Shown here piece by piece: positions 45,842 to 53,323 of a stretch of 64,000 bases of DNA (within the stretch, counting starts at the first letter, position 1; each line of letters starts with the position of its first letter). The stretch covers positions 32,919 to 96,918 of the forward strand of contig RFYV01000003.1 of NCBI GenBank assembly GCA_009921265.1, written 5' to 3'. Under the pieces are notes generated by a model. That model saw only the letters and a program-made list of their open reading frames with translations, searched no databases and was not told the DNA's origin. Source of the stretch: Betaproteobacteria bacterium. GTDB taxonomy: Bacteria > Pseudomonadota > Gammaproteobacteria > Burkholderiales > Burkholderiaceae_C. The position numbers were made by a program, and so were the translations under genes.

Positions 45842-46960
45842 TTATTCCTTGGCTAAATAGCCGGTGGTTTCTAGGCCATAGCCCGTCATGCTTGGCATTC
45901 GACGAGCTTGACCCATGAGACGCATTTTTTTGACGCCACAGTCGCGAATGATTTGAGCGCCGATGCCGTAGGTTCTTAAATCCATTCGGCCTCGCTCGGG
46001 CGCTTGCGCGGATTTTGCAGTGCCTTTAAATTGCGCGAGCATTTGTTGGGCAGATTCGCCGCAGTTGAGTAAAACAAGCACACCGTGTTGCTCTTGAGAT
46101 ATCCGTTTCATGGCGTCGTTCAGGCTCCAACTGTGAGCTGTTCGTTGAGTCTCGAGTAAATCAAAAACAGACAGAGGTTCATGAACGCGAACCAACACTT
46201 CTTGTTCAATATTCCATTGACCTTTAATGAGTGCTAAATGAACGCCGTGACTGGGCAGGTCTTGATAGGCCACGGATTTAAATAAACCGTGTGCTGTATT
46301 GATTTCGCGCGTGCTAATCTTTTTGAGAAGCGATTCGGTGCGACTGCGATATTCGATTAAATCGGCGATGGTGCCAATTTTGATGCCGTGCTCTTGTGCA
46401 AAGATTTGTAAATCGGGCAGACGCGCCATCGTGCCGTCGTCTTTCATGATTTCACAAATCACGGAGGTGGGCGAGCAACCTGCGAGTTGTGCCAAATCAC
46501 ACCCTGCTTCTGTGTGCCCTGCACGCATCAAGACGCCGCCATCGACTGCTTGAAGTGGAAATACGTGCCCGGGTTGTACTAAATCGGAAGCTTGAGTGTT
46601 GGACGCCACTGCGACTTGAATGGTTTTGGCGCGATCGGCTGCTGAGATGCCCGTGGTGACACCTTTGGCTGCTTCAATCGAGACGGTAAATGCCGTTGCA
46701 TGAACGGTTCCGTTGCGAGCCACCATGGGAGGCAATTGAAGATGTTCACACCGCTGGCGCGTGAGAGTGAGACATATTAGGCCGCGACCATATTTAGCCA
46801 TGAAATTGATGGCCTCGGGTGTGACATGATCGGCCGCTAAAACCAAATCACCTTCGTTTTCACGATCTTCTTCATCGACCAAGACAACCATTCGGCCATG
46901 TTTGATTTCATCAATGATTTCTGTGATGGGCGAGATAACAGCGTGTTGATTGATTTTCAT
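45842..46960 (-). CDS. ribB: 3,4-dihydroxy-2-butanone-4-phosphate synthase with degenerate RibA-like domain
   Basis: A 372-aa RibBA-like protein. The RibB half is complete: '[20 protein letters not shown]', '[11 protein letters not shown]' and '[14 protein letters not shown]' carry the acidic metal and catalytic residues that make dihydroxybutanone phosphate from ribulose 5-phosphate. The second half resembles GTP cyclohydrolase II but lacks the three-Cys zinc motif: '[15 protein letters not shown]' stands where 'HSECLTGDVFGS...CDCG' is expected. It is probably inactive as RibA, so a separate ribA is required elsewhere. I chose ATG 46960 ('[12 protein letters not shown]'); longer starts would overlap ribE. 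Confidence 0.92.
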   Translation of the reverse strand: MKINQHAVISPITEIIDEIKHGRMVVLVDEEDRENEGDLVLAADHVTPEAINFMAKYGRGLICLTLTRQRCEHLQLPPMVARNGTVHATAFTVSIEAAKGVTTGISAADRAKTIQVAVASNTQASDLVQPGHVFPLQAVDGGVLMRAGHTEAGCDLAQLAGCSPTSVICEIMKDDGTMARLPDLQIFAQEHGIKIGTIADLIEYRSRTESLLKKISTREINTAHGLFKSVAYQDLPSHGVHLALIKGQWNIEQEVLVRVHEPLSVFDLLETQRTAHSWSLNDAMKRISQEQHGVLVLLNCGESAQQMLAQFKGTAKSAQAPERGRMDLRTYGIGAQIIRDCGVKKMRLMGQARRMPSMTGYGLETTGYLAKE

Positions 46961-46967
46961 AAATAAA

Positions 46968-47600
46968 TTATTTTTTTGAATGCGCAGCGGCATCGAATTG
47001 AAGCATTCGTTCGACATAGCGAGCCACCGTATCGATTTCAAGATTGACTTGATCAAGAGCCTTTAATTGGCCGAACATGGTGTTGTCTAGCGTATGCGGA
47101 ATGAGATTGATTGAAATTTCGCAGCCATCTTTGTGATCGTTGACCGTATTGACGGTGAGACTCACGCCGTTGATGGTGATCGAACCTTTATAGGCTAAAA
47201 ATTTGGCCAGTGAAAGCGGTGTTTTTATTTTTAATAACCAGCTTTCACTTATTTTTTCAAATTGTGTGACTTGACCTATGCCATCGACATGGCCCGATAC
47301 GATATGGCCGCCTAAACGATCGTTGGCTCTGAGTGCTTTTTCGAGATTGACTGACGAGGTTTGATCGAGTCCAGATGTTTTATTGAGAGACTCTGCTGAA
47401 ATATCAACGGTGAAGACGTTGCCGTGAAGAGATGTGGCTGTCATGCATGCGCCGTTTAGGGCAATGCTGTCACCAAGTTGGATGTCGTCAAGGTATCCGG
47501 CTGGCGTTTCGATATGAAGACGCTTGCCATGATCTAAAGAGCGACCCAGGTCGTGAACAGCGATGATGCGCCCCACGCCGGTGATGATTCCGGTAAACAT
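46968..47600 (-). CDS. ribE: Riboflavin synthase, alpha chain
   Basis: Dismutates two lumazines to riboflavin, 210 aa. Two tandem lumazine-binding repeats are visible: 'MFTGIITGVGRI' with 'LGDSIALNGACMTATSLHGN', and 'GHIVSGHVDGIGQVTQ' with 'YKGSITINGVSLTVNTVNDH'. Full length. It lies 57 bp downstream of ribD and 7 bp before ribBA. No FMN riboswitch is present in the gap. Confidence 0.97.
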   Translation of the reverse strand: MFTGIITGVGRIIAVHDLGRSLDHGKRLHIETPAGYLDDIQLGDSIALNGACMTATSLHGNVFTVDISAESLNKTSGLDQTSSVNLEKALRANDRLGGHIVSGHVDGIGQVTQFEKISESWLLKIKTPLSLAKFLAYKGSITINGVSLTVNTVNDHKDGCEISINLIPHTLDNTMFGQLKALDQVNLEIDTVARYVERMLQFDAAAHSKK

Positions 47601-47657
47601 ATGGATATTTTCGCAGATTAAGACCCCCTATATGGCCGTGAACTGAATATTTTGGGT

Positions 47658-48764
47658 CTAAATTGTGTCTCTTTGGGCTCTGATTCTCAAATCCGACCCC
47701 ATTTGGATGGATTCTGTGAAGTGAAAGGCCTGCGCTTGGGTTAATTGTTCAAGGACGCCTAGTTGTGCCATTCCAGCGCCACTTCCCATTAAAACAGGTG
47801 CCATGTAGATGAGTAGTTCTTGAACGCATTGGGCTTTAAGGAGTGAGCCGTTGAGTTTGAAGCCTGCCTCAATATGTATTTCATTGAAGGGGCGAGCGGC
47901 CAAATCTTGAGTCATGGCAAAAAGATCGACTTTGTTTTGAGAGTCGGGTAAGCAGATGAGTTGTGCGCCTTTTTGCGTTAATGCTTGCGCTTGTTTCGTG
48001 TTGTCATTAGTGGAGTGATAAATAAGCACGGGTCTTTGGGTTTGCCAGAGTTTGGCGCTAAGCGGTGTTTGTAATTGGCTATCGACGATGACCAGCGCAG
48101 GTTGACGCGGCGTTTGATCACGCACATTGAGTTGTGGATCGTCTTGTAAAACTGTGCCAATTCCAGTGAGGATGGCGCAGGCTCTGGCGCGCCATGCGTG
48201 CCCATCGGTGCGCGATGCTTGTGAAGTAATCCATTGACTTTGGCCATTTTGAAGTGCAGTTTGACCGTCTAATGAACACGCTATCTTCATACGCATCCAC
48301 GGCAACTGATGTTGAATGCGATAAAAAAATCCTTGATTGATTTGTTGGGCCTCTGTTTGACAAAGACCAACATCGACTTGAATGCCTGCTTGACGCAAGC
48401 GAACAAAACCTTGGCCCGACACTTGTGGAAACGGATCTTGAATGGATGCAACCACGCGCAACACGCCTGCTTGAATGAGTGCATCACAACAAGGCCCCGT
48501 TTTGCCGTGATGCGAACAAGGCTCTAACGTGACATAAGCCGTTGCGCCTTGGCTGTTATGACCCAAAGACTGCGCATTTTTGAGTGCGACGATTTCTGCA
48601 TGATCGCTACCCGCTTTTTGGGTGTGACCTTGGCCGATGAGTTGGCCTTGTGGATTGACCAAGACGCATCCAACCCTTGGATTGGGTGTGGTGATGTAGA
48701 GACTTTGGTGGGCAAGAACCAAAGCCTGTTTCATCCAATGGGTATCGGTATCTGAAAAATGCAT
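47658..48764 (-). CDS. ribD: Bifunctional riboflavin deaminase/reductase
   Basis: Carries out the deamination and the following reduction in riboflavin synthesis, 368 aa. The zinc deaminase half shows 'NPRVGCVLVNPQGQLIGQGH', 'DHAEIVALKNA' (His and Glu) and 'TLEPCSHHGKTGPCCDAL' (two Cys). The RibD C-terminal reductase half begins near residue 150 ('PWMRMKIACSLDGQTAL') and ends 'GSDLRIRA'. First gene of the rib-nusB-tol run. Downstream of the pilin cluster on the same strand. Confidence 0.96.
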   Translation of the reverse strand: MHFSDTDTHWMKQALVLAHQSLYITTPNPRVGCVLVNPQGQLIGQGHTQKAGSDHAEIVALKNAQSLGHNSQGATAYVTLEPCSHHGKTGPCCDALIQAGVLRVVASIQDPFPQVSGQGFVRLRQAGIQVDVGLCQTEAQQINQGFFYRIQHQLPWMRMKIACSLDGQTALQNGQSQWITSQASRTDGHAWRARACAILTGIGTVLQDDPQLNVRDQTPRQPALVIVDSQLQTPLSAKLWQTQRPVLIYHSTNDNTKQAQALTQKGAQLICLPDSQNKVDLFAMTQDLAARPFNEIHIEAGFKLNGSLLKAQCVQELLIYMAPVLMGSGAGMAQLGVLEQLTQAQAFHFTESIQMGSDLRIRAQRDTI

Positions 48765-48808
48765 GATGCTGGAATTATGGCTTTATTTGTCAGATGCAGT
48801 TGGATGGG

Positions 48809-49198
48809 TTACCAACAAAGTGACACTGGCCATTGTGCCGATAAAACGCCGCGAGTGCCTTTGCTCGACAGTGTCAGCGTACCGCATTCATCGGTGATCT
48901 GTGCACCAATGGGCAGTGCTTGAATATCGAAGCTGTTGTCTTTGAATGTGTAAATGAATTGATACGGCAATTGTGCGGCGGAGCTGGGCGGGTCGGGGCG
49001 CTGAGTGGGATAACTACCGCTGATGATTGCGATTCGCTCCATACTATGCGAGAGTTGAAGTAAATTGATTCTGGCTTGTTGGCGATACGATTTTTGAAGA
49101 AATGACGAATACATAGGAATGAAGACGCAGGTGAGTATTGCAATGATGGCAATCACGATCATGAGTTCAATCAAACTCCCACCCGATTGCAATTTCAT
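48809..49198 (-). CDS. Type IV pilin-like protein (PilE-type)
   Basis: A 129-aa prepilin. I chose ATG 49198, which overlaps the upstream stop by 4 bases (ATGA), over the earlier in-frame codon. The prepilin segment is 'SGGSLIELMIVIAIIAILT': peptidase cleavage is expected before the second Gly, giving an unusual Gly instead of Phe at position +1, while Glu at +5 is kept. A C-terminal disulfide pair ('DECGT' and 'SLCW') fits minor pilins. Its position between ribD and the pilX remnant matches pilE in other Burkholderiales. Confidence 0.82.
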   Translation of the reverse strand: MKLQSGGSLIELMIVIAIIAILTCVFIPMYSSFLQKSYRQQARINLLQLSHSMERIAIISGSYPTQRPDPPSSAAQLPYQFIYTFKDNSFDIQALPIGAQITDECGTLTLSSKGTRGVLSAQWPVSLCW

Positions 49199-49960
49199 GG
49201 ATTGAGCTGAATGAGACTTTGCCAAGTATTAAAGTCATGGGCTGTTAACCCGGTGGGTTTGAGCCAAATTGCTTGCAGCATCGTCAACGAGCCCGAATAA
49301 AGCCCTCTGGAAAATGCAGTGATGTGATAGATGAGTGGGGTAGGGCTTTGTTGATCCGATGATTGCAAGGGCCAAGATTCAATCCAGTAATAACCTGTTG
49401 CAAATCCCTTTGGAGTAGATGCACCAACAGACACTTGGGTGCTTTGGTTTTGTTTGGCGAGCCAATCGGCGACGGACACTGTAGGCTGTTGCAAATACAA
49501 ACAAACGCCTTGCAAGCAGGTTTGAGAGGACATGCGTTGTTGCAACATTAGTAGATCATCAACTGATTGAGGATTAAAAATATGCGTATCTTGTTGAGTG
49601 CCTGCTTGATGCATGAGATCTTTGCTGGTAGTTTGTAGATCGCGCAACGCCATTTGAAGTGTGAAAGTGTGAATTCATTATTTGTAAACGTACTGGCTGG
49701 CGCGGTGGCAGGCGTCGTTATAAATTGCAAAGTAGCTTGTTGCAATGCGTTAAAGCTTAAATACCTGGCGCCCGCATGCTCCATTCTTTTTTGAAATTTT
49801 TTGAGTACTACTGATAAATTGGCGTGCATATTGGAATAAGACATCATCAATAAATAACTGTTGTGAATGGCTTGCCATGCAGCCTAAGCGTTGAGCACAA
49901 TGCCCAAAGAGATGTTTATGCCCAGCATCACTTGCGCCAATACAACCCCTGTTTTTTCAT
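49195..49960 (-). pseudogene. Collapsed pilW/pilX minor-pilin genes
   Basis: From ATG 49960 the start 'MKKQG' shifts frame by one base (a T seems lost) into 'VLAQVMLGINISLGIVLNA', a degenerate PilW-type prepilin helix, then TAG at 49884-49886. The same frame continues 'LLMMSYSNMHANLSVVLKKF' and 'RMEHAGARYLSFN', as in PilW, to about 49670. There a second frame takes over with 'MALRDLQTTSKDL', which matches the 'AEMALRDAE' region just after the PilX helix, and runs as a PilX-like C-terminal part ('GYYWIESWP', 'IYHITAFSRGLYSGSLTMLQ') to TGA at 49195. The PilW C-terminus and the PilX helix are gone, so a deletion fused the two genes out of frame. Confidence 0.6.
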
Positions 49961-50046
49961 GGTGAGACAATCATACTCAAGCATTGCATATTGGGTTTGC
50001 AATTGCTATTGACGTCGTTGGTAAAGAGAAACGAAGACCATGGCTC

Positions 50047-50445
50047 TCACGAAACCACCACATTTAAAGAAAAAGGGTTTTGATTGATTTGAAGTTGGGC
50101 GTCTCCTTTGGGCAATAGAGAGGCGACTTGTTTTTTGTAAATGGTCAAATCTCGTTGCGCCCATTGCGTAGTTGTACAAGGTGCGCTTTGACAATCGTCG
50201 AAAATGTGTACCTGACCCCAATTAGTTCGGTAGAAGGTTTGGCGCTTGGGGTTGAGGCGCCAGCGTTGGGCGATGTCGTTGATGAGTTGGACTGCATGTT
50301 GAAACGCCAATGCGTTGCCATGTTGTGTAAGTGCATAGGCGTTGGATTGAAGCATGAATGCGCAGGCCATGCTAAAGATATGGAGCGCCATCATATCGTC
50401 GATGGTGGTTAGGCCTGATGCAATCCTATTTTTTAGCTGTCGCAT
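50047..50445 (-). CDS. Degenerate PilV-like minor pilin
   Basis: A 132-aa frame from ATG 50445. 'SGLTTIDDMMALHIFSMACA' stands where PilV has 'GFTLIEVLVAL', and later parts fit PilV: 'ALAFQHAVQLINDIAQRWRL', 'SAPCTTTQWAQRDLTIYKKQ' and 'VASLLPKGDAQL'. The prepilin site has lost Phe(+1) and has Asp for Glu(+5), and the frame stops early ('FSLNVVVS'), about 30-40 residues short of usual PilV. It is probably nonfunctional or on the way to loss. The 114 bp upstream to nrdR may be the end of a lost fimT, but I cannot show this. Confidence 0.55.
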   Translation of the reverse strand: MRQLKNRIASGLTTIDDMMALHIFSMACAFMLQSNAYALTQHGNALAFQHAVQLINDIAQRWRLNPKRQTFYRTNWGQVHIFDDCQSAPCTTTQWAQRDLTIYKKQVASLLPKGDAQLQINQNPFSLNVVVS

Positions 50446-50583
50446 ATCAAACCTGATTGCACGCGCCACCTGGCAGCGACATTGACGTAAACCGAAGAGA
50501 CGAGAGATATCAATTTTGTATCTGGTGATTGAAAGCTGATGATGGTAAAAAACTCGACCTATGTGTGGTGATGAAGTACCCGA

Positions 50584-51033
50584 TTAACGGCGAAATTCGT
50601 CCACCAATGTTTTGAACTCGTCGATGTCTTCAAAACTTCTATAGACGCTGGCAAAGCGTACATAGGCCACTTTATCCATTTTTTTGAGTTCACGCATCAC
50701 CAATTCGCCGATGCGAGTGGAGTTAACTTCGCGTTCGCCCATGCTGAGTAATTTTTCTTCAATGCGCTCAATCGAGCGATCGAATTGTTCGGTACTGACG
50801 GGTCTTTTTCGCAAAGCCAATTGCATCGATGCTTTTAATTTTTGTCGATTAAACTCAATGCGTCGGCCATCTTTTTTGACGATGGCAGGAAAACTGACGT
50901 CGGGTCTCTCGTAAGTGGTGAATCGCTTATCGCAAGAGATGCAACGTCTTCTTCTGCGAATGAAATCGCCTTCATCGCTTTCGCGCGTCTCCACCACTTG
51001 TGTTTCGGATTGAGCGCAAAAGGGGCATTTCAT
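50584..51033 (-). CDS. nrdR: Transcriptional repressor NrdR
   Basis: Nucleotide-sensing repressor of ribonucleotide reductase genes, 149 aa. The N-terminal zinc ribbon has 'MKCPFC' and '[13 protein letters not shown]'; the ATP-cone follows ('[20 protein letters not shown]'). Full length. It lies 9 bp after glyA and is probably cotranscribed with it, as in most proteobacteria. Confidence 0.98.
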   Translation of the reverse strand: MKCPFCAQSETQVVETRESDEGDFIRRRRRCISCDKRFTTYERPDVSFPAIVKKDGRRIEFNRQKLKASMQLALRKRPVSTEQFDRSIERIEEKLLSMGEREVNSTRIGELVMRELKKMDKVAYVRFASVYRSFEDIDEFKTLVDEFRR

Positions 51034-51042
51034 TGATGGTAT

Positions 51043-52287
51043 TTAACGGTAAACGGGGAAGCGTTTTGTGAGTTCGTGTACTCTGGCTTTGACCGCTTCA
51101 ATGTGAGCCGTGTCTTTTGGGTTATCAAGTACATCGGCAATCAGGTGTGCGGTCATTCGTGCTTCTTCGTCTTTGAATCCACGAGTGGTCATTGCAGGAG
51201 TGCCAATGCGCACGCCACTGGTCACCATTGGTTTTTCGGGATCATTGGGAATCGCGTTTTTGTTAATAGTCATGTGGGCCTCACCTAACACCGCTTCGGC
51301 CTCTTTGCCAGTCAGGCCCTTGGGACGTAGATCAACCAACATCACATGGCTTTGTGTACCGCCGCTGACAATACGCAAGCCACGTTCGGTGAGTGTTTGC
51401 GCAACAATTTTTGCGTTGGTGATGACTTGTTGTTGATAAATTTTGAAATTGGGTTGAAGAGCTTCTTGAAATGCAACTGCTTTGGCTGCAATCACATGCA
51501 TCAAAGGACCACCTTGCAAACCAGGAAACATAGCGCTATTGATAGCTTTTTCGTGTTCGGATTTCATGAGGACGATGCCACCGCGGGGGCCGCGCAAACT
51601 TTTGTGCGTGGTGGATGTAACGACATCTGCATAAGGAACAGGATTGGGATACAAGCCTGCAGCGATAAGTCCAGCGTAGTGAGCCATATCGACCATAAAA
51701 ATAGCGCCCACATCTTTTGCAACTTTTGCAAACCGTTGAAAGTCAATATGCAAACTATAAGCAGACGCGCCAGCAATGATGAGCTTTGGTTTAGATTCAT
51801 GCGCCTTTTTTTCCATGGCGTCGTAATCGATTTCTTCTTTGGCGTTGAGGCCATAACTCACGACGTTGAACCATTTGCCACTCATATTGAGTGCCATACC
51901 ATGCGTGAGGTGACCGCCTTCGGCCAATGACATTCCCATGATGGTGTCGCCAGGCTTGAGAAAAGCCAAAAAGACCCCGACGTTGGCTGAGGCACCACAG
52001 TGTGGTTGCACGTTGGCCGCATCAGCGCCAAATATTTTTTTGACACGATTGATGGCCAATTGCTCGGCGACATCGACGTGTTCGCAACCACCGTAATAGC
52101 GACGACCTGGATAACCTTCAGCGTATTTATTAGTGAGTTGTGTGCCTTGAGCTTGTAAAACAGCAGGTGACGCGTAATTTTCGCTCGCAATGAGTTCGAT
52201 ATGGTGTTCTTGACGTGTATTTTCAGCTTGGATCGCAGACCAAAGCTCAGGGTCGGTTTGTTCAATCAAGATTTGACGGTCGTACAT
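51043..52287 (-). CDS. glyA: Serine hydroxymethyltransferase
   Basis: PLP enzyme converting serine and tetrahydrofolate to glycine and methylene-THF, 414 aa. Motifs: '[19 protein letters not shown]', '[18 protein letters not shown]', the PLP Lys in '[15 protein letters not shown]', and '[14 protein letters not shown]'. Full length. First gene of the glyA-nrdR unit; the product feeds thymidylate synthesis (thyA/folA also in this window). Confidence 0.98.
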   Translation of the reverse strand: MYDRQILIEQTDPELWSAIQAENTRQEHHIELIASENYASPAVLQAQGTQLTNKYAEGYPGRRYYGGCEHVDVAEQLAINRVKKIFGADAANVQPHCGASANVGVFLAFLKPGDTIMGMSLAEGGHLTHGMALNMSGKWFNVVSYGLNAKEEIDYDAMEKKAHESKPKLIIAGASAYSLHIDFQRFAKVAKDVGAIFMVDMAHYAGLIAAGLYPNPVPYADVVTSTTHKSLRGPRGGIVLMKSEHEKAINSAMFPGLQGGPLMHVIAAKAVAFQEALQPNFKIYQQQVITNAKIVAQTLTERGLRIVSGGTQSHVMLVDLRPKGLTGKEAEAVLGEAHMTINKNAIPNDPEKPMVTSGVRIGTPAMTTRGFKDEEARMTAHLIADVLDNPKDTAHIEAVKARVHELTKRFPVYR

Positions 52288-52339
52288 GTTGTCAGTCCAA
52301 AGAAGTTAGAGGGATAGTTTAACAGTGAGTGATTTGGTT

Positions 52340-53170
52340 CTAACGGGATTCACCTTCTTTGGCGCCACCGATATTGGTTAATCGTTGAGCTTTTTCTAAC
52401 CAACTTTCTACTTTTTCGGTCACGGTTTCAATGGCAGAGGGCTTGGTGAAGGGGACCGATTGACCTTGAGCCACTTGTATCAATCGTTTGTGTTCTGCCG
52501 TCACTTTATTGGCATAACCGCTGTCGTTATCTAAATTGGCCGCGCCCACATATTGTTTTAGGCCTGCTTCTACAGAGCCCGATCTGACTATGCATTCTTT
52601 GAGGACGTTAACGCCCACTCTCAAATTGGCAATTGGATCAAAGGCGGCCAACTTTCCGCCAAAACTGTCGTATTTATCCGAATGAACCTTGGTCATGACT
52701 TGCATTAAGCCCTGCGCCCCCATTTGACTTTGGGCAAAAGGATTAAAGCCTGACTCGATGGCCATCACCGCTAATATTAAGTTGGGGTCAATTTGGTTTC
52801 GAGGGCCAATTTCGTAGGCTTCTGCGACCAACGCACTTAAAGGCTCGGGTGCCACTCTATATTTGCGACTCAGCCAATAGGCCACATTGGCTTGTTGTTT
52901 GGGCAGATCCTTGGGGTCGGTGGCGGTGGCTCGGTCAACTGCGTCGTAGTCATTGGTGACGCCCTCTTCGGTTTGGTTTTCTTGGAGCCAGCCCAGAAGA
53001 TAGGCTTCGCCATTGGCACGAAGTTCTGGCTTGATGGTGAGGGTTACGGCAAGAAAAAACACGATCAAACCCACAAAGGCTAAGCCACTGTGAGTAATAA
53101 GAAAGAATCCGTTGGCAATATCTTGAAAGATGGTGCCGATTGAACGGATAATGCGTTGGTAGATCGACAT
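52340..53170 (-). CDS. Membrane-anchored lytic transglycosylase (SLT domain)
   Basis: Cleaves the peptidoglycan glycan strand, 276 aa. One N-terminal helix (about residues 20-47, 'GLAFVGLIVFFLAVTLTI') anchors it in the inner membrane. The SLT domain (about residues 110-235) has the catalytic Glu in 'LAVMAIESGFNPFAQS', then 'GAQGLMQVM' and 'NLRVGVNVLKECIVRSG' and 'LKQYVGA'. The last 40 residues are Ser/Thr- and Lys-rich. It is 52 bp upstream of the glyA start on the same strand and divergent from the DUF349 gene. Confidence 0.9.
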   Translation of the reverse strand: MSIYQRIIRSIGTIFQDIANGFFLITHSGLAFVGLIVFFLAVTLTIKPELRANGEAYLLGWLQENQTEEGVTNDYDAVDRATATDPKDLPKQQANVAYWLSRKYRVAPEPLSALVAEAYEIGPRNQIDPNLILAVMAIESGFNPFAQSQMGAQGLMQVMTKVHSDKYDSFGGKLAAFDPIANLRVGVNVLKECIVRSGSVEAGLKQYVGAANLDNDSGYANKVTAEHKRLIQVAQGQSVPFTKPSAIETVTEKVESWLEKAQRLTNIGGAKEGESR

Positions 53171-53323
53171 AGTTGTATTTTATAGAAATATGTCGGTCTA
53201 AAATTGATAGTTAATGGCCAAATATGTGACCAAATGACAACTTTGGGGTGACAATAGAGGTTTTGCATTCTTTCGTAGTCATTTCAACTTTTGCCAGCTC
53301 CCCTTATTTTTAACGAGAAACCT

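Noticed and set aside
47601..47657. Possible FMN riboswitch before ribE
   Set aside because: The gap is only 57 bases and the conserved RFN elements are not present; the region upstream of ribD also lacks them.
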